The notes under the pieces were generated by a model that was given only the letters and a program-made list of their open reading frames with translations, was not told the origin of the DNA and ran no database searches. Positions 8,498 to 15,852 of a stretch of DNA of 16,611 bases are shown one piece after another. The stretch is from Flavobacteriales bacterium (lineage in GTDB: Bacteria > Bacteroidota > Bacteroidia > NS11-12g > UBA955), in assembly GCA_947464515.1 (NCBI GenBank), contig CANHXF010000013.1, positions 1 through 16,611 of the forward strand, written 5' to 3'. Position 1 is the first letter of the stretch. Each line of letters opens with the position of its first letter. The translations under genes and the position numbers were made by a program.

Positions 8498-10837
8498 TTA
8501 AAATTCTATTCTATAAAAGCCAGATGGAACAAAAACAAAGGCGGAAGTACCTTTAAGGACAACATTGTTGGTATTGGGGTCGATACTTAATCTTGCATTC
8601 ATTGGGTTTTTTACGCCCAAAATATTGTAAACCTGAATCCCCCAAAATTCTTTGTATCCTCTATTATAAAAAGGCTTAATTTGTTTCGTGAAACCTAGGT
8701 CTATACGTCGATATGCTGGCATACGGTAGTTGTTTTTCTCGCTGTAATCGTAAACCAACTTATTATCTGTGGTAATATACTGACCGGTGGGCACGCTATA
8801 AACATTGCCACTCATATACATTGCTGCAAAATTAATTTTGAACCAAGTCTCAATTTGAAACGTCAACTGGGTTTTGAATTGATGCGGCCTATCCCAACGG
8901 TACCTAAATTCTTCCCCATTGTTTATGAATTCAAAGGTTCGATTGGATTGTGAGTAAGTATAGCTCGTTAGTCCTGTGATTTTTCCTGATTTTTTAGAAA
9001 GTAAAAACTCGATACCTCTACTATTTCCTTCGCCTTGAACAACACTGCGCTCCCAGAAATTCTTTACCAATGGGTCTTCATCGATCCCAGTTAAATCAGT
9101 TATTCCGTTGTATTTTTTGTAATAAAATTCTGTCGAAAATTCAAGCCCAGCACTCACCGGCATAATATAGGCAGCTGTGAATTGTGATGTTCTCTGAGGC
9201 TTAAAGGTTGCGCTGCTGGGGAACCAAACATCGCTAGGTAATACCCCATTTACACTAGATAATTGGTGCAGGCCTTGGTTAGAAACTGAATATCCCAATT
9301 GTAATCTTTTCTTGCCTTCAAGTAGCTGGCTGATGATGATTCTAGGCTCTGGTCGACAGTAAATCTTTGTTGGTGTAATAAATGTCCATAATCGAACACC
9401 TAGGTTCATACTTAATCCAATATTTGGATGTACTTCTAATTCTCCGTAGTTAGCCCATTCCAAATTCGTTTGCACATTGGCCATTCCATAGGCGGTATCT
9501 ATATTCCCCGTATTCGTCTGGTCCACGAGTCGAAGTTGGCCAGGTTCTAAATGATGCAATGTAATCTGGCTACCGTAGTTTATGGTCTGACGTGGATTTC
9601 TGACATAAGTAAAATCGCCATTTATCGTATAGTCCGCAATTGAATTACTCGATTTCTCGCTCAATTTTGCCGTTTTTGTATTTCCCCCTTGAGTAATACT
9701 ACCGTCTAAATCAAAGTGGGTGTAGTATTTATAGCGTGATAGACCCATTGTAACGGAGCCGAAATGATTGGAGTAAAATTCATGCGACCAGCGTGCCCCA
9801 ATTTGTGTATTTTGCCAAGATGTTAGATTTTTTAGGGTGTAAACTAACCGACGCCCCAAGCTATCCGTTTCGTCAACTGAGAATGTGAGGCCATATTTGT
9901 CTCTTCCATTATAGGCCCAGAAATTCCACTGTGTATATTGATTTTTCTTATAGTCAACCCTGGCATTAATGTCGTGAATGTTGCCAATCAAACCACTATT
10001 ACTTTTGCTGCCCGCTCCAATTAACCAATCCAAATAGCTCCTTCGAACTGAAAATGAACCTGTCACCTTTCCTCTGTGATCTAGTGGGCCATCCATCGCC
10101 ATTGTAAATGTAGCAGGGTCGGTATGAATTTTACCGGTCCAATCCTTTGCGGCTCCCCCGGAAGTTTGAATATCCAAAACTCCCCCTCCCGCTCTTCCGC
10201 CGTATCTGGCAGGTGCCACTCCACGATAAAAATGTACAGATTTCAGAATGTGAGGATTATAATTAGAAACAAAGCCAAACAAATGTCCATTGCCGTACAA
10301 GGGCAAACCGTTCATTAATTGTAAATTTTGATCAGGGTTTGAGCCGCGAACAACCAGTCCCGACAAACCCTCAACACCACCAGAAACTCCAGGTAGGAAC
10401 TGAAGATATTTTACCGGGTCCGCCACGCTGCCGATACTTGGTGATTCGATGATTTGTTTCTGCGTGGGTGAATAAAACGAAGGTTTCATGTTGAACAACG
10501 ACAGGTATTGCTCGGCTGAATCTAATTCGTTGTAACCTATGGGTTTTAGAAAAAAGTTCTTATTTACCGAGGCTTCTACATCAATTTCAATTTTTTGGGT
10601 CTTAAAACCTGCGGCCGCAACAATGATGATTTTATTTCCTCGAGATGTTCCAAATTGATAATATCCATGATCATTCGACTCAACGGATGCATTTGTGGTG
10701 GAATCTATTAGGATTGCACCGGGAATAGTTTCTAGCGTTTTTTTATTGTAGATCCAACCTGTAATGGCGGGAATTTGCGCCAAAAGCCCGACAGTGTTCA
10801 AACTCAATAACAACGAAAATAATTTTGCAATTCTCAT
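8498..10837 (-). CDS. TonB-dependent outer-membrane receptor with N-terminal carboxypeptidase-regulatory-like domain
   Basis: This is an outer-membrane beta-barrel importer energised by TonB/ExbBD. I start it at the ATG at 10837 (MRIAKLFSLLLSLNTVGLLAQ, a clear signal peptide), giving 779 residues. An upstream in-frame ATG at 10954 would add 39 cationic residues overlapping folB and bury the signal peptide. Residues about 22-98 form the carboxypeptidase-regulatory-like beta-sandwich (ITGWIYNKKTLETIPGA, ending FFLKP). The plug domain spans about 125-228, with VADPVKYLQFLPGV, LVVRGSNPDQNLQLMNGLPL and ARYGGRAGGGVLDI. The rest is aromatic-rich barrel strand sequence ending in GFYRIEF, with a terminal aromatic residue as in outer-membrane proteins. 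It precedes the DUF4249 gene by 2 bp and follows folB by 26 bp. The substrate is not predictable from the sequence; no SusD or FecR/sigma regulator lies beside it. Confidence 0.92.
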   Translation of the reverse strand: MRIAKLFSLLLSLNTVGLLAQIPAITGWIYNKKTLETIPGAILIDSTTNASVESNDHGYYQFGTSRGNKIIIVAAAGFKTQKIEIDVEASVNKNFFLKPIGYNELDSAEQYLSLFNMKPSFYSPTQKQIIESPSIGSVADPVKYLQFLPGVSGGVEGLSGLVVRGSNPDQNLQLMNGLPLYGNGHLFGFVSNYNPHILKSVHFYRGVAPARYGGRAGGGVLDIQTSGGAAKDWTGKIHTDPATFTMAMDGPLDHRGKVTGSFSVRRSYLDWLIGAGSKSNSGLIGNIHDINARVDYKKNQYTQWNFWAYNGRDKYGLTFSVDETDSLGRRLVYTLKNLTSWQNTQIGARWSHEFYSNHFGSVTMGLSRYKYYTHFDLDGSITQGGNTKTAKLSEKSSNSIADYTINGDFTYVRNPRQTINYGSQITLHHLEPGQLRLVDQTNTGNIDTAYGMANVQTNLEWANYGELEVHPNIGLSMNLGVRLWTFITPTKIYCRPEPRIIISQLLEGKKRLQLGYSVSNQGLHQLSSVNGVLPSDVWFPSSATFKPQRTSQFTAAYIMPVSAGLEFSTEFYYKKYNGITDLTGIDEDPLVKNFWERSVVQGEGNSRGIEFLLSKKSGKITGLTSYTYSQSNRTFEFINNGEEFRYRWDRPHQFKTQLTFQIETWFKINFAAMYMSGNVYSVPTGQYITTDNKLVYDYSEKNNYRMPAYRRIDLGFTKQIKPFYNRGYKEFWGIQVYNILGVKNPMNARLSIDPNTNNVVLKGTSAFVFVPSGFYRIEF

Positions 10838-10863
10838 CTTTACAAAGATAAGCCTTTCGCGGG

Positions 10864-11229
10864 TTATTGACCATAGTCTTTGGATAGTTCTATTCCAAAA
10901 CCGTTGGCATAAAATCCTTTTTGTAGCATTTGCTTCTTTTCGATTTTTAGCCATGTCGATTGATGTCCAACCACCCCCACTTGTTCAATACGAATAAGGA
11001 TGTTTTCGCCCAATGTCTCCAATAATTCCATCGAGTTCTTGGATTCTGTTGCTATGATTTGACATAGCGTTGAATAATCTAATGAATTATTTAGATCATC
11101 TGATATTGACGATGATTTAAACATGACTCTAACGCTGATGAGTAATTCAACACCTACGATTCTTTCAATCTCGAAATATCCAATGTTAGAATGCACAAGT
11201 TGTTGGTCAATAAAAATGGTTGTTAACAT
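10864..11229 (-). CDS. folB: Dihydroneopterin aldolase (FolB-like)
   Basis: FolB converts 7,8-dihydroneopterin to 6-hydroxymethyl-dihydropterin and glycolaldehyde in folate biosynthesis. The 121-residue protein matches the family in size and layout: IFIDQQLVHSNIGYFEIER (residues 5-23), the strand ELLISVRVMF, then SDDLNNSLDYSTL (43-55), the helix with MELLETLGENI (67-77), and a closing strand STWLKIEKK (91-99). Residues aligning with known active-site positions are Glu22, Tyr52 (in LDYS) and Glu71 (in ELLE). The catalytic lysine of the usual K-P motif is not exactly matched; Lys98 or Lys99 is closest. A related pterin enzyme (epimerase or FolX-like) is an alternative. It is divergent from gcdH and is the first gene of the minus-strand run folB-receptor-DUF4249-uvrA. 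No other folate gene is in view. Confidence 0.78.
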   Translation of the reverse strand: MLTTIFIDQQLVHSNIGYFEIERIVGVELLISVRVMFKSSSISDDLNNSLDYSTLCQIIATESKNSMELLETLGENILIRIEQVGVVGHQSTWLKIEKKQMLQKGFYANGFGIELSKDYGQ

Positions 11230-11270
11230 ATTCTTGTCGTAAAAATCAGATGCAAAGAAAGTAAGTATAT

Positions 11271-11278
11271 TACATTTG
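11271..11278 (+). promoter_or_regulatory. Possible Bacteroidetes -7 promoter box for gcdH
   Basis: TACATTTG matches the Bacteroidetes -7 consensus TAnnTTTG exactly and lies 13 nt before the gcdH ATG in the 62-bp divergent folB/gcdH intergenic region. No TTG-type -33 element is found 19-21 bp upstream, so this is half a promoter by sequence and the leader would be very short. The region must hold at least one promoter because both flanking genes point outwards. Confidence 0.35.
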
Positions 11279-11291
11279 TGGACATAACATT

Positions 11292-12509
11292 ATGAGTGAA
11301 CACGATATTTCAGATTTACTAGCGGCCAATCAAGGAAAAGACCGTTATGTAGCCCCCGATTTTTATGGTGTGGACGATTTACTAACCGATGAGCAGAAGT
11401 TGATTCGTGCGTCGGTAAGAGAATATGTAAAGCGAGAACTGAGTCCAATCATTGAACATTATGCGCAAATCGCCGAATTCCCAAGACATATCGTAAAACA
11501 GCTGGGTGATATTGGAGCCTTTGGTCCCCAATTGCCTATCGAATATGGTTGTGGCGGAATGGACTATACCACCTACGGAATCATTATGCAAGAACTGGAA
11601 CGCTGCGATAGCGGAGTTCGTTCAACCGCTTCTGTGCAAGGTTCGTTGGTGATGTATCCAATTTTCAAATTTGGAAGCGAAGCACAAAAACATAAATACT
11701 TACCCAAGCTTGCTTCAGGAGATTGGTTGGGTTGTTTTGGATTGACTGAGCCTGATCATGGTTCAAATCCAGGCGGAATGACAACGAACTTTGTCGATAA
11801 AGGAGATCATGTAGTTTTGAATGGCGCGAAAATGTGGATCAGCAATGCGCCTTTCGCTGATGTTGCCGTAGTATGGGCAAAAAACGAGGCGGGTATTATT
11901 CATGGAATAATCGTTGAACGTGGCATGGAAGGCTTTACCACTCCTACTACACACAACAAATGGAGTCTTAGAGCAAGTTGTACCGGAGAGTTAGTATTTG
12001 ATAACGTAAAAGTTCCAAAAGAGAATATTCTACCCGGTGTTACAGGGTTGAAGGGCCCATTGACTTGCCTTAACTCAGCTAGATATGGAATCAGTTGGGG
12101 TGCTTTGGGTGCCGCAATGGATTGTTACGATACTGCAGTTCGATATTCTAAGCAGCGCATTCAATTCGGTAAGCCAATCGGAGGTTTTCAGTTGCAGCAA
12201 AAGAAATTGGCTGAAATGTTAACCGAAATCACAAAGGCGCAGCTTTTGGTTTGGAGATTGGGTCAATTAATGGACAAAGGTTTGGCGACACCCGCTCAAA
12301 TATCGATGGCGAAAAGAAACAACGTAGAAATTGCAATGAATGTAGCCAAAGAAGCCCGTCAGATGCTTGGCGGAATGGGAATTACTGGAGAATATCCAGT
12401 TATGCGACATATGATGAATTTGGAATCTGTAGTGACCTATGAAGGAACACATGATATCCACCTATTAATATTGGGAATGGAAATTACAGGCGAGAATGCC
12501 TTTTTATAA
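11292..12509 (+). CDS. gcdH: Glutaryl-CoA dehydrogenase (acyl-CoA dehydrogenase family)
   Basis: This is an FAD-dependent enzyme of 405 residues that dehydrogenates and decarboxylates glutaryl-CoA to crotonyl-CoA in lysine/tryptophan breakdown. The glutaryl-CoA dehydrogenase subgroup is indicated by SGVRSTASVQGSLVMYPI (107-124), the flavin/substrate signature GLTEPDHGSNPGGMTT (150-165), ARYGISWGALGAAMDCY, and above all the C-terminal TYEGTHDIHLLILG, whose Glu384 is the expected catalytic base. The family more often has GSDPG; here Asn159 replaces that Asp, a mild change. It is the first gene of a plus-strand run and is followed after 17 bp by a phosphohexomutase. The two have no obvious shared pathway, so co-transcription may simply reflect compact packing. 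Other short/branched-chain acyl-CoA dehydrogenases are less likely, because their catalytic Glu neighbourhood differs. Confidence 0.93.
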   Translation: MSEHDISDLLAANQGKDRYVAPDFYGVDDLLTDEQKLIRASVREYVKRELSPIIEHYAQIAEFPRHIVKQLGDIGAFGPQLPIEYGCGGMDYTTYGIIMQELERCDSGVRSTASVQGSLVMYPIFKFGSEAQKHKYLPKLASGDWLGCFGLTEPDHGSNPGGMTTNFVDKGDHVVLNGAKMWISNAPFADVAVVWAKNEAGIIHGIIVERGMEGFTTPTTHNKWSLRASCTGELVFDNVKVPKENILPGVTGLKGPLTCLNSARYGISWGALGAAMDCYDTAVRYSKQRIQFGKPIGGFQLQQKKLAEMLTEITKAQLLVWRLGQLMDKGLATPAQISMAKRNNVEIAMNVAKEARQMLGGMGITGEYPVMRHMMNLESVVTYEGTHDIHLLILGMEITGENAFL

Positions 12510-12526
12510 ATTGAAATAGAAATAAG

Positions 12527-13927
12527 ATGTATCAAATTAAGTTTGGAACCGATGGATGGCGCGAAATAATCGCCGATGAATTTACTGTGGCGAATGTACG
12601 ACGTGTAGCCAATGCCACCGCGCTATGGTTAAATCAAAGCGAATTGCCAAAAAGTTGCGTTGTTGGATATGATTGTCGTTTCGGAGGCGAAATGTTCGCA
12701 AAAGAAACAGCCCGTCAGCTTGCCGCTCAAGGTATAAAAGTTGTCGTTTCAAAAGGCTTTGTGTCAACACCAATGATCTCTTTGGCCGCAAACCAACTGA
12801 ATACTGGTGCTGGAATTATTCTAACCGCGAGTCATAATCCCCCAACCTATAACGGGTATAAGATCAAAGCAAATTATGGCGGTCCTGCAGTTCCTTCAGA
12901 GGTTAGCAAAGTTGAAAACTTGATTTCTCCTACCCTTGTCGATGCTGGTGATAGTTTCGAATCGTATTTTAACAATGGAATGATTGAATATGGTGATTTT
13001 GAGACCATGTACTATAACCACTGTTTGAATTCTTTCGATATGGATGCCCTTTCCTCGATTTCTTCTGGCTTGGTTTACGATGCGATGTATGGTGCTGGAC
13101 TATCAATCGTAAAAAGATTGTTGCCTGATGCGACTATTTTGCATGGAAACTATAATCCTGGGTTCGATGGACGTGCGCCAGAGCCAATCTTGAAAAATCT
13201 CCCTGAAATTGGTCCGCTTATCAATTCTAGCCCGGCCTATTTGTGTGGATTGGCTACTGATGGTGATGCCGATCGAATTGGTTGGTTTGATGAAAACGGA
13301 AACTTTGTCGACTCACACCATTTGATATTGTTACTGATTGAATACCTAACCACTTTTAAAGGTTACTCAGGTAAGGTCGTGAAGAGTTTTTCTGTTAGCG
13401 ATAAGATTCAAAAATTGTGCGATCTTAAAGGATTAGAGTCGATTACGACAAAAATCGGATTCAAATACATTTGTGAATACATGGTCACTGAAGATGTGCT
13501 CATTGGTGCTGAAGAAAGCGGTGGTATTGCAATCAAAGGACATATCCCTGAGCGCGATGGTGTTTGGATGGGCTTGGTTTTGATGGAGTATATGGCAAAA
13601 ACTGGTAAGTCGGTATCGGAATTGATTCAGGATATGTATGCTAAAGTTGGGTCTTTTGCTGTAGAGCGTTACGATTTGCACTTAACCAATGAGTTGAAAG
13701 AAAGCATTATAGAAAAATGTAAATCAAGAAGTTATGATTCATTTGGCCCCTATAAGGTTGTAGAGGTTGAGGATGTGGATGGATTTAAATTCAGACTCGA
13801 CAACGGCTCTTGGGTTATGATTCGCCCAAGTGGCACTGAGCCAGTGTTGCGGGTGTATTCAGAATCTACGGATTCGGCTTCGTCCTTTGCAATTCTCGAT
13901 GCTACTAAGGCCTCAATATTGGGGTAA
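12527..13927 (+). CDS. Alpha-D-phosphohexomutase (phosphoglucomutase/phosphomannomutase family)
   Basis: This 466-residue enzyme interconverts hexose 1- and 6-phosphates, feeding sugar-nucleotide and storage-sugar synthesis in the cytoplasm. All four domain motifs are present: the N-terminal FGTDGWRE (6-13); the phosphoserine loop TASHNPPTYNGYKIK with Ser102; the metal-binding loop DGDADR (245-250); the sugar-binding EESGG (329-333); and the phosphate-binding RPSGTEPVLRVY (433-444). The opening is that of the phosphoglucomutase/phosphomannomutase group and not of GlmM, but whether glucose, mannose or both is the true substrate cannot be settled from the sequence, so no symbol is given. The gene is 17 bp downstream of gcdH and 10 bp upstream of an acyltransferase gene, making a compact run. 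Confidence 0.93.
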   Translation: MYQIKFGTDGWREIIADEFTVANVRRVANATALWLNQSELPKSCVVGYDCRFGGEMFAKETARQLAAQGIKVVVSKGFVSTPMISLAANQLNTGAGIILTASHNPPTYNGYKIKANYGGPAVPSEVSKVENLISPTLVDAGDSFESYFNNGMIEYGDFETMYYNHCLNSFDMDALSSISSGLVYDAMYGAGLSIVKRLLPDATILHGNYNPGFDGRAPEPILKNLPEIGPLINSSPAYLCGLATDGDADRIGWFDENGNFVDSHHLILLLIEYLTTFKGYSGKVVKSFSVSDKIQKLCDLKGLESITTKIGFKYICEYMVTEDVLIGAEESGGIAIKGHIPERDGVWMGLVLMEYMAKTGKSVSELIQDMYAKVGSFAVERYDLHLTNELKESIIEKCKSRSYDSFGPYKVVEVEDVDGFKFRLDNGSWVMIRPSGTEPVLRVYSESTDSASSFAILDATKASILG

Positions 13928-13937
13928 TTATAAAATT

Positions 13938-14780
13938 ATGACAAACAACGCACCACTTCAGGTCAATATTAGAGATGTCATTGCATCTAAGAATGCGAAG
14001 ATCCTGAAGTGGATTCCCAATTTTTTCATCAATTGGTTTGAACGATTTGTTCATCAAACAGAGGTTAATGCAATTTTGCGCAAACATCACAATGAGGTTG
14101 GAATTCAATTCGCAACGAGCCTAGTGAAGGAATTGGGCGCAAAAGTTAACCTTGTTAATATTGAAAATGTTCCAACCACTGGCAAGTGTGTATTGGTTGC
14201 CAATCACCCTATGGCCGGCTTGGATTCACTTTGTTTATACAGTTCTATCGGTCAAGTTAGAAGTGATATCATGTTAATTGCCAACGATGTACTAGCAAAC
14301 ATTCCCCCTTTCAATGATTATTTTATTCCAGTGAATAAATTGGGGAAATCACCCAAAGAATCGATGATTCGTATAGATAATGCATATGCGGCGGGTGGTA
14401 TGATGATGGTTTTTCCGGCAGGTTTGTGTTCAAGAAAAATTGATGGGAAAATTGTAGACTTGGAATGGCAAAAGAGTTTTTTGATGAAAGCCATTCAGTA
14501 TGATCTGCAAATTATTCCTGTTCATATAAATGGCGCCAATTCAAATCGCTTTTATCGAATCGCAAATTGGAGGAAATTTTTAGGAATAAAATTCAATGTG
14601 GAAATGATGACGTTGGCCGATGAGTTGTTTAAGCAAAAGGACAAGGAACTTACAATTACCATAGGCAAACCTTTGTCGCCCAGCGCTTTCAGCAAGAGAA
14701 ACGCCATGGAGGATGCTCAAAAAATCAAAGCACACGTCTACGAATTGTCAAAGAACCCATTGGCGAACTTTTCTAATTGA
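13938..14780 (+). CDS. PlsC-like lysophospholipid O-acyltransferase (GlsA/OlsF-type candidate)
   Basis: This 280-residue protein is a glycerolipid-type acyltransferase. Its catalytic motif is VANHPMAGLDSL, with His90 and Asp96, an HX5D spacing instead of the common HX4D. The other family blocks are MVFPAGLCSRK (157-167), in the place of FPEGT, and IIPVHINGANSNRFYR (192-207). No clear signal peptide is seen; it is probably a peripheral inner-membrane enzyme. The start is ATG at 13938. An in-frame ATG at 13830 exists but lies 98 bp inside the mutase gene, and its extra residues look unlike a protein start. The next gene is an OlsB-like N-acyltransferase, so the pair probably makes an amino-acid lipid: the N-acyltransferase adds a 3-hydroxy fatty acid and this enzyme esterifies that hydroxyl. 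An alternative is lysophosphatidic-acid acylation. Confidence 0.85.
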   Translation: MTNNAPLQVNIRDVIASKNAKILKWIPNFFINWFERFVHQTEVNAILRKHHNEVGIQFATSLVKELGAKVNLVNIENVPTTGKCVLVANHPMAGLDSLCLYSSIGQVRSDIMLIANDVLANIPPFNDYFIPVNKLGKSPKESMIRIDNAYAAGGMMMVFPAGLCSRKIDGKIVDLEWQKSFLMKAIQYDLQIIPVHINGANSNRFYRIANWRKFLGIKFNVEMMTLADELFKQKDKELTITIGKPLSPSAFSKRNAMEDAQKIKAHVYELSKNPLANFSN

Positions 14781-14831
14781 TTGAGACAATAACAATAAAT
14801 TCATTATTTTCACGGCTTGAGTTGATAAACA

Positions 14832-15773
14832 ATGATAGAAAATTTGATTGACCCTATACCTACAGATAAGTTACTAAAAGAACTCACAAGGGATATTTTT
14901 ATACGACCTACGAATAACGCATCCAATGAAATATACATTTTTAAAGGGGATGATAAGCCAAACTTGATGGCTGAAGTTGGACGGCTGAGAGAATTGACAT
15001 TTAGAGCCGCGGGCGGTGGAACTGGGAAGTCTTTAGATATTGATGAATATGATTCAGGACCTTACAGTTACAGTCAATTGATTGTGTGGGATCCTTTGGA
15101 AAATCAATTGGTTGGCGGATATCGATTTGTGATGGTACCCCAATCGCAAGATGAAGCTGGACATTTTCATTTGTCGACCACCGAGATTTTTAATTACACT
15201 CAGAAAATTAAGGACACATACTTTCCCTATGCCATAGAATTGGGTCGAAGTTTTGTTCAGCCAGAATATCAACCTAGCTTAAGCAGCCGTAAGGGACTAT
15301 TTAGTTTAGATAATTTATGGGACGGCTTGGGTGCTTTGGTTGTAATGAATACGGAATACAAGTATTTCTTCGGGAAAATCACAATGTATAGCGACTTCAA
15401 CAAAGAAGCCCGCGACTTGATTCTGAGTTTTATGGATCATTATTTTCCCGATGAGGAGAATTTGGTCAATATTCCATCGCCAATCCAGAGGATGTTCGAT
15501 TGTTCCGCATTTTTACATGAATTAGATGGATTGGAATACAAAGAAGGTCATAAACTGCTGAATTCAAAAGTGCGCGAATTGGGTGAGAATATCCCACCTC
15601 TTTTCAATAGCTACATGAATTTGAGCCCCACTATGAGAACTTTCGGTACTGCCATCAATCACCATTTTGGCGATGTTGAAGAAACTGGAATTATGGTATC
15701 AATTGGTGATATTTATGACCAGAAGAAAGACAGGCATGTAAGATCTTATACGGAGTACCTCGAGTCTCTATAA
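14832..15773 (+). CDS. GNAT-fold N-acyltransferase, OlsB/GlsB-like (often annotated as hemolysin-like)
   Basis: This 313-residue protein belongs to the acyl-ACP-dependent N-acyltransferases of the OlsB/GlsB/putative-hemolysin group. Recognisable blocks are EVGRLRELTFRAAGGGTGKSLDIDEYD (residues 48-74, split here by function into the helix and the GGGTGK loop), QLIVWDPLENQLVGGYRF (82-99), IELGRSFVQPEYQ (135-147), and LDNLWDGLGALV with YKYFFGKITMY (159-170 and 177-185). Proteins of this type attach a 3-hydroxy fatty acid to the amino group of ornithine or, in Bacteroides, glycine. The upstream gene, 51 bp away, is the expected O-acyltransferase partner. The 51-bp gap contains TTG (14781-14783) and, 21 bp on, TATTTTCA, a weak -33/-7 pair that might give extra transcription. 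The amino-acid headgroup cannot be decided from sequence alone. Confidence 0.85.
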   Translation: MIENLIDPIPTDKLLKELTRDIFIRPTNNASNEIYIFKGDDKPNLMAEVGRLRELTFRAAGGGTGKSLDIDEYDSGPYSYSQLIVWDPLENQLVGGYRFVMVPQSQDEAGHFHLSTTEIFNYTQKIKDTYFPYAIELGRSFVQPEYQPSLSSRKGLFSLDNLWDGLGALVVMNTEYKYFFGKITMYSDFNKEARDLILSFMDHYFPDEENLVNIPSPIQRMFDCSAFLHELDGLEYKEGHKLLNSKVRELGENIPPLFNSYMNLSPTMRTFGTAINHHFGDVEETGIMVSIGDIYDQKKDRHVRSYTEYLESL

Positions 15774-15852
15774 TTGCTGCCCAATTCGTTGTATGGAGGA
15801 TGCGTGGTCGCCTTTTATCTCGAAAAGAACCGCTGAAACGACAGTGAAATAA

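Noticed and set aside
10843..10850. TATCTTTG on the minus strand, an exact TAnnTTTG -7 box just before the TonB receptor ATG
   Set aside because: It is only 5 nt from the ATG, has no TTG-type -33 element at the right distance, and would give a leaderless transcript. It is probably chance in an AT-rich gap.
10838..10954. N-terminal extension of the TonB receptor by 39 residues from an ATG at 10954
   Set aside because: It overlaps the folB coding region, has a cationic non-signal composition, and would place the clear signal peptide internally. The start at 10837 is far better.
11253..11260. TTTCTTTG on the minus strand as a promoter box for folB
   Set aside because: It has one mismatch to TAnnTTTG and no -33 partner, too weak to call.
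13830..13937. N-terminal extension of the O-acyltransferase from an ATG at 13830
   Set aside because: It lies within the end of the phosphohexomutase gene, including its conserved RPSGTEP region read in another frame. The ATG at 13938 gives a normal-length protein.
15774..15852. Terminator between the convergent N-acyltransferase and S8 peptidase genes
   Set aside because: Only a weak CTTTT/AAAAG pairing is visible, with no strong stem or T-run, although termination must happen somewhere here.
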